Below are positions 1 through 7,360 of a DNA stretch of 36,479 nt, one piece after another. Within the stretch, counting starts at the first letter, position 1. Every line of letters begins with the position of its first letter. This DNA comes from Streptosporangium nondiastaticum (GTDB taxonomy: Bacteria; Actinomycetota; Actinomycetes; Streptomycetales; Streptomycetaceae). A model generated the notes under the pieces. It ran no database searches. It had not been told where the DNA came from and saw nothing but the letters and a program-made list of their open reading frames with translations. The stretch is taken from contig NZ_PXWG01000063.1 in assembly GCF_003011965.1 (NCBI RefSeq), positions 1 through 36,479 of the forward strand, written 5' to 3'. The position numbers and the translations under genes were made by a program.

Positions 1-312
1 GGCGGGCGCGGGGGTGCGGGCGTCCGCGGCGTCGTCGAGGGCGAGCGGGTCGAGCCCGGCCGCGGCCGCCGCGGCGAGGGCGGCCGCGGTGAGCCCGGCG
101 GTGTGCAGCCGCCCCCGGCAGAACTCCTCAAGGGTCGGCCCGTCGGTGATCCGCCCGGCTTTGACGGCGGCCTCCGCCCCGCCGGAGTGCGCGTGCCCTC
201 CGGCGGGGAAGCGCCCGTCCGCGAGGACGAGGAGGGCGGCGAAGCCACCCGTCACCGTCCCGGCCCGTGCCGGGGGTGCGGGGGACTCCGCGGTCTCGGT
301 CGTCGTGCTCAT
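1..312 (-). CDS. ureF: Urease accessory protein UreF (5' part; runs off the window)
   Basis: UreF works with UreG, UreD and UreE to load nickel into apo-urease in the cytoplasm. The 104 visible residues begin MSTTTETAESPAPP and include FAALLVLADGRFPAGGHAHS at about residues 24-43, the conserved N-terminal helix and S/GRFPxGGxxHSGG signature of UreF. An Ala-rich stretch follows, as usual in actinobacterial homologues. The ATG at 312 overlaps the ureC stop (ATGA), so translation is probably coupled to ureC. The C-terminal half lies beyond position 1, so completeness cannot be judged. ureG and ureD are expected next outside the window (inference from the usual actinobacterial order). Confidence 0.9.
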   Translation of the reverse strand, partial: MSTTTETAESPAPPARAGTVTGGFAALLVLADGRFPAGGHAHSGGAEAAVKAGRITDGPTLEEFCRGRLHTAGLTAAALAAAAAAGLDPLALDDAADARTPAPA

Positions 313-2033
313 CAGAACAGGAAGTAGCGCTGGGCCATCGGCAGTTCCGCCGTCGGCCGCGGTTCGATGACTTCGCCGTCGACGGTGACGGTGAACGTGT
401 CGGGGTCGACCTCGACCCTCGGCCTGGCGTCGTTGTTGCGCATGTCCGCCTTGGTCACGCCGCGCGTGGACCGTATGGGAACGAACCGCTTGCCGAGCCC
501 CAGCCGCTCCGGGAGCCCGTCGTCCATGGCCCACTGGGTGACGAAGTTGAGGGAGTTGGAGGCGGGCGCGCGGCCGTGGGCGCCGAACATGGGCCGGGGC
601 AGGACGGGTTGCGGGGTGGGGATGGACGCGTTGGCGTCGCCCATCTGCGCGTAGGCGATCTGGCCGCCCTTGATGACGAGCTGCGGGCGCACGCCGAAGA
701 AGGCGGGGTCCCAGAGCACGAGGTCGGCGAGCTTGCCCTGTTCGACGGAGCCGATCTCGTGGTCGAGGCCCTGCGCGACGGCGGGGTTGATGGTGTATTT
801 GGCGACGTAGCGCCGGGCCCGTGCGTTGTCGGCGGGGCCGTCGCCGGGCAGGGCTCCGCGCCGTGCCTTCATCACGTGCGCGGTCTGCCAGGTGCGCAGG
901 ACGACCTCCCCGATGCGGCCCATGGCCTGGGAGTCGGAGGAGATGATGGATATGGCTCCGAGGTCGTGCAGGACGTCCTCGGCGGCGATGGTGCCCGGCC
1001 GGATGCGGGATTCGGCGAAGGCGAGGTCTTCGGGGACGGCCGGGTTGAGGTGGTGGCAGACCATCAGCATGTCGAGGTGTTCGTCGACGGTGTTGACGGT
1101 GTGCGGCCGGGTGGGGTTGGTGGAGCTGGGCAGGACGTTGGCCTCGGAGACGACGGTGATGATGTCGGGCGCGTGCCCGCCGCCGGCGCCTTCGGTGTGG
1201 TAGGCGTGGATGGAGCGGCCGGCTATGGCGGCGAGGGTGTCGCCGACGAAGCCGGCCTCGTTGAGGGTGTCGGTGTGGATGGCGAGCTGGGCGCCGCTCT
1301 CCTCGCACACGGCGAGGCAGGCGTCGATGGCGGCGGGCGTCGCCCCCCAGTCCTCGTGGATCTTGAAGCCGACGGCCCCGGCCCGCAGCTGGGCGCGCAT
1401 CGAGTCGTACGAGACGGTGTTGCCCTTGCCCAGCAGGCCGATGTTGACGGGGTAGCCCTCCATGGCCTCGAACATCCGGGCGAGGTGCCAGGCGCCGGGG
1501 GTGATGGTGGTGGCCTTGCTGCCCTCGGCGGGCCCGGTGCCTCCCCCGAGGAGGGTGGTGACGCCGGAGGCGAGGGCCTCGTCGGCGGCCTGCGGGCAGA
1601 TGAAGTGGACGTGGGCGTCGACGGCGCCGGCGGTGAGAATCTTCCCGTTGCCGGCGATGATCTCGGTCTCGGGGCCGATGACGAGGTCGGGGTGGACGCC
1701 GTCCATGGTGTCGGGGTTGCCGGCCTTGCCGATGCCGGTGATGCGGCCGTCGCGGATCCCGACGTCGGCCTTGACGATTCCCCAGTGGTCGAGGACGAGC
1801 GCGCCGGTGATGACGGTGTCGGGGGCTCCGTCGGCGCGGGTCGCGCGGGACTGGCCCATGGACTCGCGGATGACCTTGCCGCCGCCGAAGACGGCCTCGT
1901 CGCCGGCGTGGCCGGGGCCGCCGCTGCGGTCCTCCTCGATCTCGACGACGAGGCCGGTGTCGGCGAGGCGGACGCGGTCGCCGGCGGTCGGCCCGTAGAG
2001 GTCGGCGTAGGCGACGCGGCTGAGCTCACTCAT
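312..2033 (-). CDS. ureC: Urease subunit alpha
   Basis: Catalytic subunit of the nickel enzyme that hydrolyses urea to ammonia and carbamate. The 573-residue length is normal. The metal and catalytic residues can be read directly: H141 and H143 in VDAHVHF, the lysine to be carbamylated K224 in GFKIHEDW, H253 in AIHTDT, H279 in HAYHTEGAGGGHAPD, D367 in SSDSQAMGR, and the flap pair C326-H327 in MVCHHLNP. All sit at a constant +7 offset from Klebsiella aerogenes urease (H134, H136, K217, H246, H272, D360, C319/H320). The enzyme should therefore be active once metallated. The gene overlaps ureB by 8 bp upstream and ureF by 4 bp downstream, a tightly coupled operon. Confidence 0.97.
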   Translation of the reverse strand: MSELSRVAYADLYGPTAGDRVRLADTGLVVEIEEDRSGGPGHAGDEAVFGGGKVIRESMGQSRATRADGAPDTVITGALVLDHWGIVKADVGIRDGRITGIGKAGNPDTMDGVHPDLVIGPETEIIAGNGKILTAGAVDAHVHFICPQAADEALASGVTTLLGGGTGPAEGSKATTITPGAWHLARMFEAMEGYPVNIGLLGKGNTVSYDSMRAQLRAGAVGFKIHEDWGATPAAIDACLAVCEESGAQLAIHTDTLNEAGFVGDTLAAIAGRSIHAYHTEGAGGGHAPDIITVVSEANVLPSSTNPTRPHTVNTVDEHLDMLMVCHHLNPAVPEDLAFAESRIRPGTIAAEDVLHDLGAISIISSDSQAMGRIGEVVLRTWQTAHVMKARRGALPGDGPADNARARRYVAKYTINPAVAQGLDHEIGSVEQGKLADLVLWDPAFFGVRPQLVIKGGQIAYAQMGDANASIPTPQPVLPRPMFGAHGRAPASNSLNFVTQWAMDDGLPERLGLGKRFVPIRSTRGVTKADMRNNDARPRVEVDPDTFTVTVDGEVIEPRPTAELPMAQRYFLF

Positions 2034-2337
2034 CGAGCGGTCCCCCGCACTCGCCGCGCAATCCCTCGACGATGCGCTTGCCGCCGATGGGCACGAGGTC
2101 GACCTGGACGGGGATGCCCGGCTCGAAGCGGACGGCGGTGCCCGCGGCGATGTCGAGGCGCTTGCCGCGGGCCGCGGCCCGGTCGAAGTCGAGGCCGGGG
2201 TTGGCCTCGGCGAAGTGGTAGTGCGAGCCGACCTGCACGGGGCGGTCGGCGGCGTTGAGCACGGTGAGCCGGGTGCGGTGCAGGCCCTGGTTGAGGGCCA
2301 CGGGCCCGGCGGCGTGCAGGATCTCTCCGGGGATCAT
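2026..2337 (-). CDS. ureB: Urease subunit beta
   Basis: Non-catalytic beta subunit of the urease (alpha-beta-gamma)3 assembly. It is 103 residues, starts MIPGEILHAAGPVALNQG and carries the family motifs VGSHYHFAEANPGLDFDR and GTAVRFEPG. Subunits A and B are separate genes here, as in most bacteria, not fused as in Helicobacter. The ATG lies 12 bp after the ureA stop and the 3' end overlaps ureC by 8 bp, so ureA-ureB-ureC should be one transcript. Confidence 0.96.
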   Translation of the reverse strand: MIPGEILHAAGPVALNQGLHRTRLTVLNAADRPVQVGSHYHFAEANPGLDFDRAAARGKRLDIAAGTAVRFEPGIPVQVDLVPIGGKRIVEGLRGECGGPLDE

Positions 2338-2349
2338 CGGTCCGCCCCT

Positions 2350-2652
<303 letters not shown>

Positions 2653-2778
2653 GCGTGCCACCTCACTGTCGTCCCGGGGGTCCCGGATGGACACACCGGG
2701 CCGCCACCCGAAGTTCAACACGGTGTTGACCTGGGGTTCTTCGGCCGGGGGCCAGGGATTGCAGATTAGGGCCGAACC

Positions 2779-2794
2779 TTTTCCAACGCGTTAA
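2779..2794 (-). promoter_or_regulatory. Possible GlnR-like half box upstream of ureA
   Basis: Read on the minus strand, the stretch gives TTAAC-6 nt-GAAAA, about 130 bp upstream of the ureA start. The actinobacterial GlnR box is GTnAC-6 nt-GAAAC, so each half has one mismatch. GlnR is known to control urease genes in Streptomyces, which makes the place sensible, but I do not see the second a/b pair that strong GlnR sites carry. Weak support. Confidence 0.22.
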
Positions 2795-2799
2795 CTCAC

Positions 2800-3365
2800 T
2801 CTTTGCGTTGTCATGGCCAGAGCACTGCGGGCCCGCTGTCGCATGCATCTACTGGATCATCTGGGCCGGATCATGGCCGTCCGTCCGCACGACACGTACC
2901 GCCGGCTACGGGCACCGCAGACGCCGCCGTCGCCGCGCCGGGGCCGCGGCGCGGTTCGCAGGCGTGTGCGAACCGGGCGAACGGGAGATGTGAACGGGCC
3001 GTGCCGACGCGGGCGGTACGGGGCTCCGGCGCAGAGCGCCGGGGGCGAAGGGATCTCCGCGCCATGTGCGCCGGAGGGCCGGGGGTCCGCACGCGAATAA
3101 ACCCGGCTCCGCCCCATGGAGGATCACGGCGTAGACGGGGCGCGGTGATCGAATTGGGGCGGACGGCCGGATTGCGCCCGGCCGGGTACGAACCGCCGCA
3201 GGCCAGCGCCTCAGCCGGCTTGGGCCGACATCACCAATTCGCCCTGTGTCCACCGGAATTGCCCAGAAGTGATCAGCCTCACATACCCCTGGTTCCGCTC
3301 GGAATCCGCACGACGGCTGCGCCAAGATCCCTGCGACGACAAGACCCCGCCACCCCGGCGGGGCG
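2800..3365. other. Gene-poor stretch between ureA and the riboswitch
   Basis: About 565 bp with open frames on both strands but no credible gene. The translations are Arg/Pro/Ala-rich, lack recognisable domains, and no frame has a ribosome binding site joined to Streptomyces-like codon use. A GC-rich hairpin (CCCCGC/GCGGGG) lies near 3345-3362. A loose promoter-like pair, TTGCCC near 3258 and CATACC 17 bp later, could drive the riboswitch transcript, but this is only a guess. Confidence 0.5.
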
Positions 3366-3369
3366 GTCC

Positions 3370-3556
3370 CGGCGGACGCCGAACCCTGCCGCCGACGGGA
3401 TGCCGGGTCGACTTGAGTGCACGGCAGGGATGGAGGACCCAAGAGTGGTGGGACGACCAAGAGTAGTGCGGTCGGCCCTTGGGGTGAAGCCGTTACGACG
3501 GCCGGGCAACCTTCGCCTGCCCGAACCCGACAGGTCATCCTTCACAGGCGGCTGAC
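3370..3556 (+). promoter_or_regulatory. c-di-AMP riboswitch (ydaO/yuaA type)
   Basis: The leader of the NlpC/P60 gene carries, in order, the conserved ydaO blocks: GGAGGACCCAAG near 3432, TTGGGGTGAAGCCG near 3479-3492, GGCCGGGCAACC near 3500, then CCCGAACCCGACAGGTCATC (3520-3539), followed by an AGGCG and a GAAGGG near the gene start. The GGGGTGAA and CCCGAAxCCGACAG blocks with correct order and spacing are diagnostic of the class that binds cyclic di-AMP. Members of this class precede cell-wall hydrolase genes in actinobacteria, and ligand binding normally switches expression off. The 5' boundary is approximate. Confidence 0.85.
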
Positions 3557-3569
3557 GAAGGGTTAGCGC

Positions 3570-4040
3570 ATGGGCGCGCACAAACGTCCGTCGAAGCTGT
3601 CCAGGGCCGGTGCCGCATCGGCCCTCACTCTCGCCGCAGTCGGTGCCACGGTGCTGGCCCCGGGCGGCGCGGCAGAGGCGGAGGCGTCTTCCGTCTCCAC
3701 CACGGCACTCCGGATCGCGGCCTCGAAGCAGGGCTCCCCGTACCAGTGGGGAGCGACCGGACCCCACCGGTTCGACTGCTCGGGCCTCACGCTCTACTCC
3801 TTCAAGCGGGCCGGCAAGTCCCTGCCCCGCACCGCCGCCCAGCAGTACAACAGCACGCAGCACATCCCGCGCTCCGCACGCGAACGCGGCGACCTGGTCT
3901 TCTTCATCTCCGGGCGCGGGATCTACCACGTCGGGATATACGCCGGGGACGGGAGGATCTGGCACGCGCCCAAGACGGGCGCGGTCGTCCGCCTGGAGCG
4001 GATCTGGACCAACAGCGTCCTCTACGGCCGGGTCGACTGA
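3570..4040 (+). CDS. Secreted NlpC/P60 peptidoglycan hydrolase
   Basis: A 156-residue secreted endopeptidase expected to cut peptide stems of peptidoglycan. Residues 1 to about 38 form a signal peptide (MGAHKRPSKLSRAGAASA, then a hydrophobic Ala-rich core ending near GGAAEAEA). The rest is a single NlpC/P60 domain: catalytic Cys in RFDCSGLTLYS, catalytic His in GRGIYHVGIYAGDG, and a third polar residue in WHAPKTGAVV. There is no LysM, SH3 or coiled-coil domain, so this is a minimal enzyme. The c-di-AMP riboswitch directly upstream implies control by the nucleotide that reports wall and osmotic state. A strong hairpin follows the gene. Confidence 0.93.
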   Translation: MGAHKRPSKLSRAGAASALTLAAVGATVLAPGGAAEAEASSVSTTALRIAASKQGSPYQWGATGPHRFDCSGLTLYSFKRAGKSLPRTAAQQYNSTQHIPRSARERGDLVFFISGRGIYHVGIYAGDGRIWHAPKTGAVVRLERIWTNSVLYGRVD

Positions 4041-4098
4041 TCCGCTGATCCCCGGGTCCCCGGACGAACGGGCCCGGGACCGCCCCGAAGGAGTCCGA

Positions 4099-4125
4099 GG
4101 CCCCCCGCACCCCGTGCGGGGGGCC
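4099..4125. terminator. Bidirectional terminator hairpin
   Basis: A perfect 12-bp inverted repeat (GGCCCCCCGCAC / GTGCGGGGGGCC) with a 3-nt loop lies between the convergent NlpC/P60 and ATPase genes. There is no U-tract, which is common for Streptomyces terminators. Confidence 0.8.
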
Positions 4126-4144
4126 TGGCCGGCCGGAGGGGAGT

Positions 4145-4585
4145 TCAGCGCTCGGCGCTGACCGGCACGGTCCAGGGGAGGGAGATCCACACCGTCTTGC
4201 CGCCGTCGGAGGTCGGCGTGAAGAACAGCCGGCCTCCGTACTCCGCGGTGAGACAGCGAATGATCACCATGCCGCGGCCGTTGTCCTGCTGGACCGCGGC
4301 GGGCAGCCGCCGGGGAAAGCGGGGGTGGCTGTCCGTGACCCCGATGCGCAGCTGCTGGTCGCGGTCGAGGCGGACGTCCACGGTGAAGGTGGGCGACTGT
4401 CCCCGGGTGTGCTGCACGGCGTTGGTGGCGAGCTCCGAGACGATCAGGCGCACGGTCTCGGCGGTGTCCGTCCCGCCCGGCAGCCCCCAGTCGGCCAGCA
4501 CCCCCGCGACATAGCGCCGCGCCGTGGACACCGAGCCGGGGGCGCTCGGCAGGGTGACGGTGGCTTCTTGGTGGTCTGCTGCCAT
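4145..4585 (-). CDS. Anti-sigma-factor-like ATP-binding protein (HATPase_c, RsbW family)
   Basis: A 146-residue cytoplasmic GHKL ATPase-fold protein of the kind that abounds in Streptomyces. The N box is ELATNAVQHTRG and the G1 box is QDNGRGMVIIRCL; C-terminal GGKTVWISLPW closes the fold. A longer frame with a GTG at 4636 exists, but ATG 4585 follows GAAAGGG at good distance and gives the usual start MAADHQEATVTLPSAPGS. It is divergent from an XRE/DUF5753 regulator and a DUF397 gene, the set-up of the whiJ locus, where such an ATPase works with the regulator pair. Its partner is inferred from position only. Confidence 0.88.
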   Translation of the reverse strand: MAADHQEATVTLPSAPGSVSTARRYVAGVLADWGLPGGTDTAETVRLIVSELATNAVQHTRGQSPTFTVDVRLDRDQQLRIGVTDSHPRFPRRLPAAVQQDNGRGMVIIRCLTAEYGGRLFFTPTSDGGKTVWISLPWTVPVSAER

Positions 4586-4739
4586 GGCGGTGGCCCTTTC
4601 AGCCGAGGTCCCGCCGAAAGCCGGACCCCCGTGCACCGGCGGTCAGGGAGCATGCCGTACGTCAGTGGGGGTCGTGAGCGGCCTCGGGCGGCTCTGGGCG
4701 ACAGCCTGCCACTGATAACGCCTGTGATGGGAGCGATCC

Positions 4740-4860
4740 ACCAAGATATGCATATATCTGTCGCTCAAAGCGGTGAACTCTACGACGAGCGACCGTATTC
4801 GCCCGGCACACTGGGCTATTGACACTGACGTATGACAGTGACAGTGACAGTGATCTAGGG
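4740..4860. promoter_or_regulatory. Divergent promoter region with AT-rich palindrome and TGACAG repeats
   Basis: This gap between the ATPase and XRE genes is clearly richer in A and T than its surroundings. It contains the perfect palindrome ATATGCATAT within AGATATGCATATATCT near 4744-4759. A -35-like TTGACA is at 4819-4824. Three head-to-tail TGACAG hexamers plus TGA run from 4833 to 4853, just before the XRE ribosome binding site (GGGGAGG near 4857). The repeats are a natural candidate for autoregulation by the XRE protein; this is inference. Confidence 0.45.
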
Positions 4861-4874
4861 GAGGGCAGGGCCGA

Positions 4875-5753
4875 ATGCGGTACGGACCTGCGGTGCGCCG
4901 CCGCAAGCTGGGCGCGGAGCTGCGCCGCCAGCGCGAACTGGCCGGGCTGACGAGCCTGGAGGCCGCCCGCGCGGTGGGCTGGCACCAGTCGAAGGTCAGC
5001 CGGATCGAGACGGGCGCCAGTGGCGTGAAACCGGCGGACGTGGCCCGGCTCCTGGACGCCTACGGGGTCACCGACCCCGAACTGCGCGCGCTGCTGGGGG
5101 CGCTGTGCGGCGCGGGATCGCCCGTGCCGGGCGAGGGCGCGGGGGCCCGGCGCGGCTGGTGGTACGCCTACCGCGACCGGCTGCCGCCCGCCTATCTGGA
5201 CTTCATCAGCCTGGAGTCGGAGGCGTCGCGGTTAAGCACCCTGGAGACCACCGTGGTGCCCGGCCTGCTGCAGACGCCCGCCTACGCCCGGGCCGTGACG
5301 CGCGCGGCGCTGGGCGATCCCGCCCCGGAACAGGTCGAGGAGCTGGTGCGGGTGCGCATGGCGCGGCAGGCGGTGCTGCGGGGCGAGCGGCCGCTGGAGG
5401 TGTGCGCCGTGCTGGACGAGGCGGTACTGCGCCATGAGGTGGGCGGGCCGGAGGTCATGGCCGGGCAGTTGCGGCATCTGGTGGAGACGGGGTCGCTGCG
5501 GCACGTGCGGTTGCACGTCCTGCCGTTCTCCAGCGGCGGCCATATCGGCATCACCGGACCTTTTGTTATCTTCTCATTTCCGCGCATTGCTGATCTGGAT
5601 GTGGTTGTTCTCGACCACTTGACGAGTAGCCTCTACCTGGAGCGGAAAGAAGACCTCCGGGCGTACGGCGCGGCATTCACGACGCTGCGCGAACACGCGC
5701 TCTCGCACGAGAACTCACTGGAATTCATCGCCGGGATCAACGACGGCGCGTAA
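4875..5753 (+). CDS. XRE-family regulator with DUF5753 (WhiJ-like)
   Basis: A 292-residue DNA-binding regulator. Residues about 8-65 are a helix-turn-helix of the XRE class: RRKLGAELRRQRELAGLTSL, then VGWHQSKVSRIETG. Residues about 100-280 form the DUF5753 domain, recognised by YLDFISLESEASRLSTLET, VVPGLLQTPAYARAV and the C-terminal ESLYLE-like LTSSLYLERKEDLRAYGAAF. This arrangement is that of WhiJ-type proteins that repress developmental or antibiotic genes in Streptomyces. The DUF397 gene starts 9 bp after its stop. Codons in 5560-5640 are unusually AT-rich for the gene (TTTTGTTATCTTCTCATTTCC), a local departure without obvious cause. Confidence 0.92.
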   Translation: MRYGPAVRRRKLGAELRRQRELAGLTSLEAARAVGWHQSKVSRIETGASGVKPADVARLLDAYGVTDPELRALLGALCGAGSPVPGEGAGARRGWWYAYRDRLPPAYLDFISLESEASRLSTLETTVVPGLLQTPAYARAVTRAALGDPAPEQVEELVRVRMARQAVLRGERPLEVCAVLDEAVLRHEVGGPEVMAGQLRHLVETGSLRHVRLHVLPFSSGGHIGITGPFVIFSFPRIADLDVVVLDHLTSSLYLERKEDLRAYGAAFTTLREHALSHENSLEFIAGINDGA

Positions 5754-5762
5754 GGAGGCACC

Positions 5763-5993
5763 ATGTCCGCAATGCCTCGGTACGTACCTGCCGCCCCTTC
5801 GCTTCTCCGCGGCGCCTCGTGGCGGCGCAGTAGCTACAGCACCGGATACAACAACTGCGTCGAGACGGCCGGGCCGCTCCCCGGCAGCCTCCTCGCCGTG
5901 CGCGACTCCAAGAACACGGCCGGTCCCGCCCTGCTCTTCCGCTCCGCCTCGTGGGCCTGCTTCGTCGAAGGGCTGCGCGCCGGCCTCCACTAG
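5763..5993 (+). CDS. DUF397 small protein
   Basis: A 76-residue protein with one DUF397 domain: WRRSSYSTGYNNCVE, LLAVRDSKNTAGPALLFRSA and WACFVEGLR. The start has a perfect AAGGAGG overlapping the stop of the XRE gene, so the two are cotranscribed. In characterised loci DUF397 proteins bind the neighbouring XRE/DUF5753 protein and relieve its DNA binding. By analogy this is the antagonist of the 4875 regulator; this is inference from family knowledge. Confidence 0.9.
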   Translation: MSAMPRYVPAAPSLLRGASWRRSSYSTGYNNCVETAGPLPGSLLAVRDSKNTAGPALLFRSASWACFVEGLRAGLH

Positions 5994-6006
5994 GACCGCC
6001 GCGGGC

Positions 6007-7167
6007 TCACACGGCCGGCGCGGTCCGCACGATCGCGTCGGCCGCCGCCGTCACCTGTCCGTCCGACAGGTCCGCCCGGGCGGTCAGCCGCAGCCGTGAG
6101 ACGCCGTCCGGCACGGACGGCGGCCGGAAGCAGCCGACCGCGAAGCCGGCCTCCCGGCAGTCCGCCGCCCACCGCACGGCCGCCTCCGGCGAGGGCGCGC
6201 GGACGGACACCACCGCCGCGTCGGGCCGCACCGCCTGGAAGCCCGCCGCCACGATCCTGCGGTGCAGCTCGGCGGCGATCTCCCGGACGCGGGCCGCGCG
6301 CTGCGGCTCGCGGCGCAGCACCGTGAGGGCCGCCAGCGCGGCGCCGGCCGCCGCCGGGGCGAGCCCGGTGTCGAAGATGAACGTCCGGGCGTTGCTCACG
6401 AGGTGCCGGATCACACGCGCGGGGCCGAGCACCGCACCGCCCTGGCTGCCGAGCGACTTCGACAGGGTGACCGTGGCGACGACGTCGGGATCGCCCGCGA
6501 GCCCCGCCGCGTGCACCGCGCCGCGGCCGCCCTCGCCGAGGACGCCGAGCCCGTGCGCGTCGTCCACGAGCAGCGCCGCGCCGTGCTCGCGGCACGCCGC
6601 GGCCAGGGCGGTCAGCGGCGCCGCGTCGCCGTCGACGGAGAAGACGGAGTCGGTGACGGCCAGGGCGCTGCCGGCGTGCGCGGCGAGGGTCTTGCGGACG
6701 GCGGCGGGGTCGGCGTGCGGCACGATCGCCTTCTCGGCGCGGGCGAGCCGGCAGCCGTCGATCAGCGAGGCGTGGTTGCCCTCGTCGGAGACGAGCAGGC
6801 CCCCGCCGGCTCCGCCGCCCGGGCCGGCGAGCGCGGTGACGGCGGCGAGGTTGGCGGTGTAGCCGGAGGAGAACACGAGCGCCGCCTCGAAGCCGCAGAA
6901 CGCGGCGAGCTCCTCCTCCAGCCGCGCGTGCAGGGCGGTGCTTCCGGTGACCAGGCGGGAACCGGTCGCGCCCGCTCCCCACTGCCGGGCGGCCGCCGCG
7001 GCGGCCTCGGTGACCTCCGGGTGGCGGGTGAGGCCGAGGTAGTCGTTGCCCGCCAGGTCCACCAGCGGCGCGTCGGCCCCCCGCGGCCGCAGGGTCCGTA
7101 CGAGACCGGCCGCGAGGCGCCGCTCGTGGTGGGCGTCGATCCAGCCGAAGGCGTCGTCCTGAGGCAT
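6007..7167 (-). CDS. bioF: 8-amino-7-oxononanoate synthase
   Basis: PLP enzyme that condenses a pimeloyl thioester with L-alanine to give 8-amino-7-oxononanoate, the first committed step of the biotin ring. It has 386 residues, the usual size. Visible motifs are LAGNDYLGLTRHP (39-51), GAGATGSRLVTG (65-75), SEGNHAS-like DEGNHASLIDG with H132, VDDAHGLGVLG (201-211) and the PLP lysine K237 in TLSKSLGSQGG. It is divergent from bioB, sharing a 193-bp control region, and converges on the DUF397 gene with only 13 bp between stops. Confidence 0.95.
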   Translation of the reverse strand: MPQDDAFGWIDAHHERRLAAGLVRTLRPRGADAPLVDLAGNDYLGLTRHPEVTEAAAAAARQWGAGATGSRLVTGSTALHARLEEELAAFCGFEAALVFSSGYTANLAAVTALAGPGGGAGGGLLVSDEGNHASLIDGCRLARAEKAIVPHADPAAVRKTLAAHAGSALAVTDSVFSVDGDAAPLTALAAACREHGAALLVDDAHGLGVLGEGGRGAVHAAGLAGDPDVVATVTLSKSLGSQGGAVLGPARVIRHLVSNARTFIFDTGLAPAAAGAALAALTVLRREPQRAARVREIAAELHRRIVAAGFQAVRPDAAVVSVRAPSPEAAVRWAADCREAGFAVGCFRPPSVPDGVSRLRLTARADLSDGQVTAAADAIVRTAPAV

Positions 7168-7232
7168 GCGGCCGTCCTTCGCGTTCCGGGGAGCTGGGGG
7201 CAGGTTCCGCCGGTGCTTCTGTGGAGCCCGGA

Positions 7233-7249
7233 TAGAACCTCCCTAGAAC
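7233..7249. promoter_or_regulatory. TAGAAC direct repeat in the bioF-bioB control region
   Basis: Two TAGAAC hexamers start 11 bp apart (7233 and 7244), one helical turn. The spacing suggests one protein binding one face of the helix, or a -10/-35 pair of the bioF promoter read on the minus strand. Further along, an imperfect GTGTGG-CAAT-ACACAC inverted repeat sits near 7274-7289. I see no clear BirA operator, and the regulator is unknown. Confidence 0.3.
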
Positions 7250-7360
7250 GTAGCGGCCGTCACTCCTGGTCAGGGTGTGGCAATACACACACATCAATCA
7301 GCCCCTGTTGTGTAATCCCTACCTTGGCCGGGGACGCGGCCGTGAGCGAGGATCACCGCC

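Noticed and set aside
267..2258. A 663-codon plus-strand open frame across ureC and ureB
   Set aside because: It is antisense to a certain urease gene, has Gly/Val/Asp-rich low-complexity translation and no domain. Such mirror frames are common in high-GC DNA.
2813..3100. A 95-codon plus-strand frame after the ureA promoter
   Set aside because: Arg-rich translation with no recognisable family and no clear ribosome binding site; composition typical of non-coding GC-rich DNA.
2906..3538. A 210-codon minus-strand frame
   Set aside because: It lies antisense to the riboswitch and has a proline/arginine-rich sequence without domain or ribosome binding site.
7168..7360. A BirA or BioQ operator between bioF and bioB
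   Set aside because: I looked for TTGTAAACC-type and TGAAC-N3-GTTCA-type sites and found no convincing match. Only the TAGAAC direct repeat was kept, at low confidence.
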